NCBI GenBank assembly: GCA_016744905.1
Contig: JADGDM010000001.1
Location: forward strand, 28,218-92,217
Origin: Sulfurimonadaceae bacterium
Lineage (GTDB): Bacteria > Campylobacterota > Campylobacteria > Campylobacterales > Sulfurimonadaceae
Direction: 5' to 3'
DNA: 64,000 nucleotides
The stretch's first letter is position 1. Each line of letters opens with the position of its first letter. Positions 1 to 9,700 of the stretch are shown here, one piece after another. The notes under the pieces were generated by a model, which saw only the letters and a program-made list of their open reading frames with translations, was not told the origin of the DNA and searched no databases. A program made the position numbers and the translations under genes.

Positions 1-1532
1 TAGAGGCCAATGCTAAAGTGGCTCCAAAAAAGACAACGGTTTTTATTGATAAAGAAAAAATTAGTAATGCAGATTTTTTGAGTCGTGTAGACTCTTTTGC
101 ACGTTTTTTACAAATTACGGGGATTGGTGCAGGAGATAAGGTTGCTCTTATTTTGCCAAACTCTTTAGAGTTTATCATTGCTGTTTATGCGACCACAAAA
201 CTGGGTGCGATTATTGTGCCTATCAACAATCTTCTCAAACGTAGTGAATATGAATTTATCTTAAATGATTGTCAAGCAAGCATCTTGATTACTTCAAACG
301 ACTTTGAAAAAGAGGTGAGTAACCTTGATGAGAAAACGCCGATACATCAAACCGTTTGGATAGATGATTACAGCGCGCTGGATAAGAAAAACATCCAGTA
401 TGGTGAAGTGTCTCATACCAATGCCAGTCAAGATGAACAATTTGCACAAGTGCACTTAGATGATTTAGCGGTTATCTTTTACACCTCAGGAACAACGGGT
501 AATCCAAAGGGTGCGATGCTTTCGTATCGTAATATTTTTTCAAATATGATTGGGGCAGAAGAGAGTTTTAATATTACACAAAAAGACAGATTTATTGTTT
601 ATCTTCCAATGTTTCATGCTTTTACATTTTCAGTGATGGTGATGTTGCCATTTTACTCTAATGCCTCATCTGTTATCATCCGTAAAATACTGCCTTTCTC
701 AAACATCATTAAACAAACCCTCCTTAAAGGGGTCACTATCTTCTTAGGTGTACCAGATATTTATAACGCACTAATTCGTGCGAAACTGCCTTGGTATTTT
801 TTATGGTTTAACCGTATCCGTATCTTTATCTCAGGAGCCAGCGCGCTGAGTGAAGATACGATGAATAAGTTTAATGCCATCTTTAAACGCGCTCAAATGT
901 TAGAGGGTTATGGTCTGAGCGAATGTTCACCCGCAGTTTGTGTGAATCGCATGGGAAAACAAAAAGTACTTTCAGTTGGTCAAGCACTCCCTTCTTATGA
1001 GATGAAAGTTGTTGATGATGAGATGGTTGAAGTGCCTTTAGGTGACGTGGGTGAAGTCATCGTTAAGGGTGACTGTGTCATGTTGGGATATCTTAATAAT
1101 GAAGAAGCGACTAAAGACAGTATTTTAAATGGTTGGTTTCGAACGGGTGATTTGGGAAAAATGGATGATGAAGGGTATCTTTATATTGTTGATAGAATGA
1201 AAGATCTGATCATCTCTAAGGGGATTAACATCTACCCACGTCAGATCGAAGAGGAGTTGATGAAGCTCCCTTATCTTAAAGCTGCAGCAGTCATCGGAAT
1301 AAAAGACACTAATAGTGGGGAAGTGCCTATCGCTTTTGTCGAACTTGAAGATGAGGGTGATCACTCTCATGTTAATCAAGCGCTTATGAAAAAAGAGCTC
1401 AAGCTTACTTTGGCAAACTTCAAAATTCCAAAGGTTATTACAGTTATCGAAGAGTTACCTAAAAATGCAACAGGTAAAGTCCTAAAACGGGTGCTTAAAG
1501 ATAAAGTAAATGAAAAAGGTGAGTTAATATAG
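1..1532 (+). CDS. Long-chain acyl-CoA synthetase (AMP-forming), 5' end outside window
   Basis: An AMP-forming ligase that activates a fatty acid as acyl-adenylate and transfers it to CoA. The ATP-binding signature YTSGTTGNPKG, the motif GYGLSE, the GWFRTGDLG segment and the C-terminal lysine motif NATGKVLKR are all present, in the order expected for the ANL superfamily. The frame stays open from the first codon at base 3, and the residues encoded before the GTG at 18 (EANAK) continue a typical N-terminus for these enzymes, so the GTG is probably not the start and the gene begins before base 1. Its stop shares one base with the GTG start of the next gene (TAGTG), implying translational coupling with the AAA+ ATPase. 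Substrate chain length cannot be read from the sequence. Confidence 0.9.
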   Translation, partial: EANAKVAPKKTTVFIDKEKISNADFLSRVDSFARFLQITGIGAGDKVALILPNSLEFIIAVYATTKLGAIIVPINNLLKRSEYEFILNDCQASILITSNDFEKEVSNLDEKTPIHQTVWIDDYSALDKKNIQYGEVSHTNASQDEQFAQVHLDDLAVIFYTSGTTGNPKGAMLSYRNIFSNMIGAEESFNITQKDRFIVYLPMFHAFTFSVMVMLPFYSNASSVIIRKILPFSNIIKQTLLKGVTIFLGVPDIYNALIRAKLPWYFLWFNRIRIFISGASALSEDTMNKFNAIFKRAQMLEGYGLSECSPAVCVNRMGKQKVLSVGQALPSYEMKVVDDEMVEVPLGDVGEVIVKGDCVMLGYLNNEEATKDSILNGWFRTGDLGKMDDEGYLYIVDRMKDLIISKGINIYPRQIEEELMKLPYLKAAAVIGIKDTNSGEVPIAFVELEDEGDHSHVNQALMKKELKLTLANFKIPKVITVIEELPKNATGKVLKRVLKDKVNEKGELI

Positions 1533-3265
1533 TGAAGTTTTTAATTGATTTTTTAGACAGCAGCGATATTACACGTACAACTATCTATCCCCACCTAAAG
1601 TGCGAGCTTGATGAGGCTTTGATGTTGCAGTCTCTTTCTCGTCGTTATATTGATGGGATTGAAGATGCGATGGGGATTGAGATCCTTTCTGAACTTTATG
1701 GTGTTGAGAAGTATGAGTACCTTAAACATCTAAGCAAGATAAAAAACCTCCTTGAACTGGGTTGGATAAATTTGAACTCACTACTTACTTTTAAGATAGC
1801 AGATTTGAATTCATTAGAGCTTCTAAACAGTTCTATCTCTTTAAGTGCCCCATTTTTACGTCTCTTAGAAGAGGGTGCTCTGGGTGAGAGTGAAAATTCT
1901 GAGATTAAAGCCTATCATGATCATTTAGAGTATCTTCAAGATCAGTTTTATAAGGTAGAACTGTATCAAAAAATGGTTGAGGTTCGTGAAAACGCAGGAG
2001 AAAATTCTCTTGGTCTAACACGTCTTCAAGCCAAGTTGGTGCATCTTGAAGAGCGTATTGCTCTAAGACTTGAATCAGGTGAACTTAAAATCCCACTGGC
2101 AGAATTTTTAGAAAAACATAAGTTTGATACCCAAGAGGAGTTGATATTTTTAGCTCTTTTAAAAGAAGAATATAATGCAGGTGATGTCTCAATAAGAGAG
2201 ATGAATGCTTTAATTGATCTTATCAGTATTGATGAATATGGACGTATTAAAAATCGCTCTTATCTTGAAGATGGTTCACGACTACTGGGTGATGAAATCT
2301 TAGAATATGAAGAGATGTTGAGTCCATTTGGTGGGATAACTCGTGCATTTTTTATTCATGAAGAGATACTACAAAGTATTATTCATCCTCAAAAGAAGAA
2401 AAAAGTAAGAACGATGAAACTAGATATGTTGGTCAAAGATCAAGATACGTTTGAGCTACATAGTCCGGGCACGACCCTTGATGATGTGGTTTTAAATGAA
2501 AAAACAAGAAAAACACTGAACAACCTTTTAATGCAGATGGATAAAGAAGTGGTGGCGCGCTTAGTGGAGTGGGGCATTAAAGATAAAAAAAGTGGCATGG
2601 ATGCACGGATTATTTTTTATGGCCCAGCAGGAACAGGTAAAACTATGAGTGCCTACTCTTTGGCAAAGTCATTGAAACGTCAAGTACTTAGTTTTGATTG
2701 TTCAAAAATCCTCTCTATGTATGTAGGAGAGAGTGAAAAAAATGTACGCAATATCTTTGACTCGTTTCATGACTTGAGTACCAAGTCTAAGGTAGAGCCG
2801 ATTTTACTGCTAAATGAAGCCGATCAATTTCTCTCAGCGCGCTCATCAGGCCCAGGTGGTGGCGCAGAACAGATGCACAATCAGATGCAAAATATCTTTT
2901 TAGAACAGATAGAAAATTTTAGTGGAATTTTGATAGCAACAACGAATCTTCTTGAAAATATTGATACTGCATTTTCACGTCGTTTTAACTATAAGATCGC
3001 TTTTGCTCGACCAACCAAAGTGCAGCGCGCTGAGTTATGGGAAAAAATGTTGCCTCGCAATGCACCATATGAGAAAAACTTTAAGGTAGAAAAACTACAT
3101 GAATATGATCTTAGTGGTGGACAGATAAACCTTGTCATCAAAAACACGGCTTACGCAGTGGCAACTAAAGAAGAACCACTATTTAAAGTAGACGACTTCA
3201 TCTACGAGATAGAACGTGAAAAAAATGGGGACTTTGATTCTGAAAAACAGTTAGGATTTTTGTAG
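1532..3265 (+). CDS. AAA+ family ATPase with long unique N-terminal region
   Basis: A 577-residue protein. Residues 1-300 match nothing I recognise and look largely helical. Residues 340-570 form a classical-clade AAA+ module with Walker A GPAGTGKT at 364-371, a pore-loop-like segment (MYVGESEKN), a Walker B-like ILLLNEAD at 424-431 and a paired arginine segment FSRRFN near 485. The first Walker B acidic position is asparagine (N428) while the catalytic glutamate (E429) is kept. The GTG start overlaps the upstream stop by one base. The family suggests ATP-driven protein remodelling in the cytoplasm; the coupling to a fatty-acyl-CoA ligase is unexplained. The substrate is unknown. Confidence 0.85.
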   Translation: MKFLIDFLDSSDITRTTIYPHLKCELDEALMLQSLSRRYIDGIEDAMGIEILSELYGVEKYEYLKHLSKIKNLLELGWINLNSLLTFKIADLNSLELLNSSISLSAPFLRLLEEGALGESENSEIKAYHDHLEYLQDQFYKVELYQKMVEVRENAGENSLGLTRLQAKLVHLEERIALRLESGELKIPLAEFLEKHKFDTQEELIFLALLKEEYNAGDVSIREMNALIDLISIDEYGRIKNRSYLEDGSRLLGDEILEYEEMLSPFGGITRAFFIHEEILQSIIHPQKKKKVRTMKLDMLVKDQDTFELHSPGTTLDDVVLNEKTRKTLNNLLMQMDKEVVARLVEWGIKDKKSGMDARIIFYGPAGTGKTMSAYSLAKSLKRQVLSFDCSKILSMYVGESEKNVRNIFDSFHDLSTKSKVEPILLLNEADQFLSARSSGPGGGAEQMHNQMQNIFLEQIENFSGILIATTNLLENIDTAFSRRFNYKIAFARPTKVQRAELWEKMLPRNAPYEKNFKVEKLHEYDLSGGQINLVIKNTAYAVATKEEPLFKVDDFIYEIEREKNGDFDSEKQLGFL

Positions 3266-3269
3266 AGCC

Positions 3270-3608
3270 TTACTTTAAGCGCTCTACCATCTCCAATTCT
3301 TCTTCTTCTGACTCAGGATAGGTGACATCTTTGAGTTCTGCGCCTTCATCATCTACGGTAAACATCTCATCATCCAAGTTATCCATTAAGTATGTAGGTG
3401 CTATTTTTTTTAATTTTTCTTCTATAGTTTTTACTTTTGAGGCTAAAATAGCAACAATATCACCCTTTTTAAACTTCGCACTAATTGCACCATCTTTATC
3501 TACACTGGCAACAAATATCTCTTCAAGTTCACGTTTATGTACCATCGCTATGAGGGTATTGAGGACATTTTTACTGGGAACTTTTATGACCCATGTTCTT
3601 ATCTGCAT
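3270..3608 (-). CDS. Conserved-looking small protein of unknown function
   Basis: A 112-residue protein without signal peptide or membrane segment. The N-terminal half (IRTWVIKVPSKNVLNTLIAM) looks like a small alpha/beta fold; the C-terminus is very acidic, ending in a run of glutamates. The segment FKKGDIVAILASKVKTIEEKL recalls small sensor-like or molybdopterin-binding-like beta domains, but I cannot assign a family. The start ATG is preceded by a good ribosome-binding site (AAAAGGAATTCAAATG). The gene is convergent with the AAA+ ATPase and only four bases separate the two stop codons. Confidence 0.7.
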   Translation of the reverse strand: MQIRTWVIKVPSKNVLNTLIAMVHKRELEEIFVASVDKDGAISAKFKKGDIVAILASKVKTIEEKLKKIAPTYLMDNLDDEMFTVDDEGAELKDVTYPESEEEELEMVERLK

Positions 3609-3720
3609 TTGAATTCCTTTTAAGTACTGACATTATACTTTTTTATAGGTATAAGTTTTGATAGTCCTCACATCTGCAATAGCTCAGTTTAAGTGAACTG
3701 TTACTTGTATCACATAAATG

Positions 3721-3753
3721 TAATAACTTTGCAACGTTTTTGCAATGTTATTA
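3721..3753. promoter_or_regulatory. Near-perfect 14-bp inverted repeat, possible operator
   Basis: The left arm TAATAACTTTGCAA (3721-3734) and the right arm TTGCAATGTTATTA (3740-3753) are reverse complements with one mismatch around a 5-base spacer CGTTT. The dyad ends 40 bases before the ATG of the giant lipoprotein gene, and no T-tract follows it, so a protein-binding operator is more likely than a terminator. AT-rich candidate -10 elements (TACTAT at 3757-3762) lie just downstream, which would put the dyad over the -35 region. Confidence 0.55.
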
Positions 3754-3793
3754 TCGTACTATTTTAGCATGACATTAAACTAAAGGTATTATC

Positions 3794-6700
3794 ATGCGTT
3801 TATATCAATTCCGCTCTTATCTATTCAGCTTTTTTTTGGCATTGGGATTTTTCCTGATGTTCTTGGGATGTTCAGATGACAATAATAGTACGCCACCAGC
3901 TAAAGCTGTAAAAACATACTCCATTAGTGGGTTTGTTCAAAAGGGTCCATTTAAAGCTGGATCTAAAGTAGTCGCTTATCAATTAGACGAGAAGGGACAA
4001 AAAAGCGGAAAAAAAGTTTCTGCGGTTGTTAAAGAAAAAGGGGCTTATGAAGTTAAGGTTCCCTGGAAGGGAGAGACCCTTGTTGAAGCAGAAGGTGAGT
4101 ACTTTGATGAAGTCAAAGGCGAATACAGTAAAGAGAAGGTCAAACTCTCGGCTGTTGAAAAAGTAGAAGAAAAAGGTCTTAAAGCCAATGTGAATGTTTT
4201 TACTGAACTGGAAGGAAAACGTAAGGTTGTTCTTTTAGAAGAGGGTAAAAAATACGAAGAGGCTGAAGAAGAGGTAAAAAAAGAGATGGAAGATCTTTTT
4301 GGATTGCCTAGAGATGTTAAAGCCAGCGAACTGGACATCTCTAAACTTAAAGAGGAAGAAGATCTCAAAAAAGAGAATGCACAACTGCTGCTATTTTCAG
4401 TCAACCTTTTAGAGAGTACAAAAAAAGATTTTAATGCCTCTTCAAACCTAGGAAAATTGGTTAAAGATTTTGGTCAAAATGGTGAGGTTGATGAAGAGGG
4501 TAAGGTTGTTTGGAACGAGATTGTTCAAGGGGGCTCACGTAGTATTGGCGTAGCGGTCATAGACAAAATCAATGAATTTTATAAAGAAGAATTTGTTGTT
4601 GCAGATATTCCTTCGATACCAGGAAATATTTATAGACCACATATCAATGTAGAAAACATGGGATTTTTAACACCTGATGAGATCACTATTCATGTGGAAC
4701 TAACGGCGCTACTTTTACAAGATACCAATATCAGTGTTGATTTTAGCAGTATTAATGACAGCGCGCTAGAAGGGATAAATTATGTTGCCAGTAGTGGGAC
4801 AGTCGAATTGCGTAGTAATGGTGATAGTGGGGCAGATATTGTTATTCCTATTATTCAACGTAGTGATGAAGAGATCGGTTTTTATATTGAGTTTAATACC
4901 AGCGATATTGCCAGTATATCTGGTGCGCGTACAGAGGTAATTATTCCACCTTTAGAGATAGATGCGGTTGAAGCAGGGAGTATTAAACTCACATCACTGA
5001 GTTTGACAGAGACCGTGGTCAATGGCGTGGCACATGCGGGTGATACGCTTTTTGTAGAAGATGATGCCAACATCAGTGCCAAACTTTTTCTTAAAAGTGA
5101 AAAAGTATGTTCTGCTGATAAAACATGTCCAATCCAGCCATATTATGTCGATATCTTTGCTTCAAGTGGTGGGGAGAGTATCTCTTTAGGCTCTCAATAT
5201 ATCCCAGCAAGTGCCATCACTTCAAGTACGGCGACAAAAGGCAGTACCCTTTTTGGTAAATCTGTTGGACACAGTCTTATTATCAATCTGAATAATACTG
5301 AATATCGTACCTTGGCAGATGAGGCATTTAGAGAAGGTAATGATGTTGAGTTTAAGTTGGTAGTTCAAGCTGAGTTGGGCATCGCCTTACCTGGTCAAAA
5401 AATACCAACAGTTGAGTGGATTACAACACAAGCTGCTACCTTGGCAAAAATTGATTTAGAATTGCATGTTGGTACAGCGGTCATAAACTTAGATGACTTA
5501 GAACTTATAAATATGGTTGAGGACTGTAACTATCGCGCTATATCAGAAGTTTCAAATGAAGTGATTATTATTGATGGTATAGGGAAAACAGCTGCTCCTG
5601 TGGAGCGAAGAGCATCGAGTTCAGAGCTGTTTGTTCGCGTTGATGCCAGTGGAGTTTGGGGTGATTATGATGCAGGTTTAAGTTATCAAGATGCCTGTGT
5701 AAAACTCACTTATGATGATACGGCTAAGATCTATATCCCGAGTTTAATTCAAGGTCATTCGAGTGTCACAACGATAAATACCAATATAGACTCTATAGAG
5801 ATTTCAAGTATAGATTTTCAGCTTAATGCGGATGGAGTCTCTTTTAGTGGCGATGCCAGCATTAAACTGCCTAGAAAATTGGCTGCAAAAGAGTCGAAAG
5901 AGAATTTTCAAGAAATTTTTATGAAGCGTCTGTATTCAAAAAGTATGCATGTTGAGTTTATAGATGAAGAGAGTAAGTACGACTTAAATTCACTTAGTGG
6001 TAAATTTTCTAAAAAATATATCCTGACAACAGAAGATGTCCCTTACTCTCTTATCTTGGCTAAAGATGAAACCTTTACAATCACTCAAGAGGAAGGATTT
6101 CACTCACGTAGTGAAGGGCAGATAGATTTACAACTTTACAACAGCTTGAATTTTCTTGCACTGGGGGGAAACAGTTTTGACAAGGTGGTCAGTAATACAG
6201 CGCGCTCAATCAATGTGATCTCTACATCAAGACCTTTTAGTTTTGATAGTGGGGGTCTTGATTTTGAGTTAGACTTTTCAGCAACGAAGAGTTTTACGAC
6301 ACACTATCCTAAGTTAAAAGTAACGCCAATTGCGCAAGGTTATCAACGTATTGAAAATTCAAATATCGTGGAGAGTCGTTTTCCTGAGAATTATACGATG
6401 GATCAAAGAGTTAACTGTAAAAACTGTGTAAAACAAGTGCTCAGTGAAACTTTGACATTTACAACACTTGAATCCAATCAAAGTAAGCTTTTATCTCATG
6501 GGGCTATTGCAACTCAAGTACAGCTTAATCAAGATGTTCATTGGGGTATTCGTGGAATATCAACAAAAGTATATACCCATAAAAACAGTGAGAGTGAATC
6601 GGTGAGTTCACTTTTATATATTCCCGGGATGAGTTTTGCCACAGATTCGGAGCATTATGTTACAGATTACTTGATGGGGAATGTTGATCTTATAGAAAAT

Positions 6701-9700
6701 GATCAAAACAAAATACTTGAAAATGCCTTTTATACTATAGATACTTTAGAGAGTCGTCGTGGTAACCATTTTATGGCAGGAGTAAATGTGGGGCCACAAC
6801 ATCTCAGAGATGCACAAGGTCAACCATCATTTACTTCAAGCTTAGGTGATACCTTAAATGATGAACTTTTCTCTGTTGTTATCGGAGGCGCTTCTGCTAG
6901 AGAGTTTAGCTCTAATGCCGGAAGTAAATATCTTCTTCGTCCAGAAGGAATCACCGGAACATTTAACAATCAAGTAGCAGATCTTGGCTTTGATGTGTAT
7001 GGTTTTGATATGAATTTTGATCGTTTTAGTTTTAGAAATATTATCAATGTCGGTGATACATACAGTTGGATAGATGGTAATATTTATGTACCAAATAAGG
7101 GTAAGTTTGATCTTGGCTTTAAAAGTTTGGGACTCTCTTGTCGGGGTGATTTTGATGGTGGTCGTATAGATAGAGATTTTGCTGAAGCTTTTTCACAATC
7201 TTTAGACGGTTGGAAAACTTCAACAGACTTTACCACCATCGCTTTTGAAAGTGACGATGCACAGAGCTGTTCAGAATCAACAAGACTCTTGGCACTAGGA
7301 CATATTTTAGAGATTAACGCTTTTGAAGACAACTTGGCTCTGCGAGCGCGCTGGAGTAGCGCAGGAGATGTGAATGATGCACGTATCTTAGGTAAAAGCT
7401 TTAATGTTTTAGATGCGAGTGAAGATAATGAAGGATTCAATGTTGTTTTTGATCCAGAATCAGTGACAATGAAAGAGAGTTGGTACCAACTTAATGCGAT
7501 GTTGGGTCTTCCATTTTGGGAAGCACTTAGTACAACTATACGTGTAAATAACAGTACAACAAACAGTGCTGGACAGAGTGTTGTCACGCAAAAAGATGTT
7601 TTAACTTTAGATGATACACGTTCAGCAGAGAGTATATTAGCAACTAAAGATGCCAATGGTTTGAAAGCAATTTATAACTGGGGAAGTATCGGTTTTAAAA
7701 TTACCCTACCCATCTATTATGAGGTTGGACGTGCGGTAAATAATCTTATTCCTAAATTTAAAGGAGTTAAAGAGAGTCAAGATCTGTATGCAATGAGTGC
7801 AAGTGCAGGTGTACGCTTAATCGAACCCGATAGAACGGGTGTAGATTTTGGCGCGAGTGTAGATGTGGCTGCATTGACCGATTTAAATCTATCTATACAT
7901 ATTGATATTAATGATCCGGTCAGTGTTTTAAGTATTGATAACTTTTTAGCAACCTATCTTCAAATAGGGAACTCACCACAGAGTGATGGTCCACTTAAAA
8001 GCTCTATTGGTGAACTTCAAGAAAAACTTTCTATTATGAAAAGGCTTACGGGTAAAAGTATTGAGTTGGTTATGAACAGAGTTTTACATGAACTGCTGTC
8101 TCAAAAAATCAATGGTCTGGATCCTTTTGAAGAAGTTTCTAATGCCTTTGCGATTATCCATGCTATGCCAGCGCGTATTGCGAATCTTTCAAATGTATTT
8201 TTAAATGATCAATTAGAACGGGTGGTGTCTCCTTTAGAAAACCTGGTGAGTGCGGGTTATGATATGAATACAATTTATCTTGATTTACCTCAGTTGATAG
8301 TGGATACGCCGATTGAGGCTGATGCAACAGAAGTGCCCTCAGAGATCAAAATATACACAGATAAACTACGTGCAATTGCACACGGTTTTGGTGAAGTGCG
8401 ATATGTCTTAGATGAGACACATGGAAGAATTGATGAAGCGCAGGCGGCTTTAGATGAGATTTATACAGTTTTAGAGTACGCAGATACTATTGAAGCGACG
8501 ATGAATACACTGAATTCTCACCTTGAAAGCTTGCTTGTAATTGGGAACAGTGCAGGCAGTCAATGTATCTTAAATACAGATCCGATTAACTTTAATGTAA
8601 GTACCAACTTTGGTATGTTAGAGCCGATGAGTGAAATGTTAAATGCCTTAAATCGAGCAACAGATCTTTTAAATGAAGTAGATGTTGTGAGTGGATTTGC
8701 TTCTCCTGTGGGAGAAATTGTTGGTATTGATATGGCACCTTATGAGCAGATGCAACGTCAAATTCATCTCCTGTCTCAAAGTGTGAATGATCGACGTGCA
8801 AGCTTAATGCAGGGACTTCAAACAGAGGTAGATAAGATTTGTGCCAGTGGTGGAGATGTTGTTGGAATTATCTCTGATACGCAAGAAATTTTAAGTTCGA
8901 TGACAAGCAAAGTAAGCAATGTAAAAATGGAACTGCTTAATATTATTGATCAACAGAAAATCCTTTTTGATCAGCTGCGCGCTGCTGAGATTGATGGAAT
9001 GATGAGTCTCGAAGAGTTGGCACTACTTTCACGTAGTATGGAAGAGTATTTTAATTACTTGGCAGATGAGATTGATGGAACATATCTCTCATTAAACCAG
9101 ACATTCAACAATCCTTATGATGGATCTTTAGAGGTATTTCAAAGAACTTTTCAAAGAGAGCTAGAACAGTATTTAGCACCTTATAATGCGTTTGCGCTTG
9201 AGGGTGAGATTCGTTGGGATTTACCGGGTGAACAGTTGATTTTAGGGGCGATAGAAGATCGTTTACGTATCCCATTTGAAAAAGCCATTGATGAGATGAC
9301 AGATAAGCTAGAACAAGGTTTAGTAAATTCAATCGCACAAGTACCAAATCCAACAGCAGATGAGTTACGTGAGTTGGTTGTAGCACAGATTATGAATCTT
9401 GAAGTTGTTGAGTCACTACGTATACAAGCCAATGATATTTTAAGTGGCTTAAGTGAAGATATAGACAAGCTTTCATTACAACTTTTTGCAATGATTAATA
9501 AAAGTGTGCAAGAGATTGTATCGGCTGCAGTGGCTGAGATAAATGAAAAATTGGCAGGGGCAACAGAGTCATTTAAAAACAATATCCCTATCAAGGCCGT
9601 TGGTGTTGATGGATATGCAATTGTTGCGGGTGAAGAGTTAGAACAGGTACATCTCAGTGCAGACTGGGAAGTTGCTGGTGACAGTGATGATTCAAGTCTG

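Noticed and set aside
18..20. GTG at 18 as true start of the acyl-CoA synthetase
   Set aside because: The frame is open to the window edge and upstream residues continue the family's N-terminus, so the gene is cut by the window.
3685..3700. CAGTT...AACTG dyad before the surface operon
   Set aside because: Arms of only five bases; too weak next to the 14-bp dyad at 3721.
7084..7656. Minus-strand frame of 190 codons in the same gene
   Set aside because: Same reasons: a low-stop shadow of the plus-strand coding sequence.
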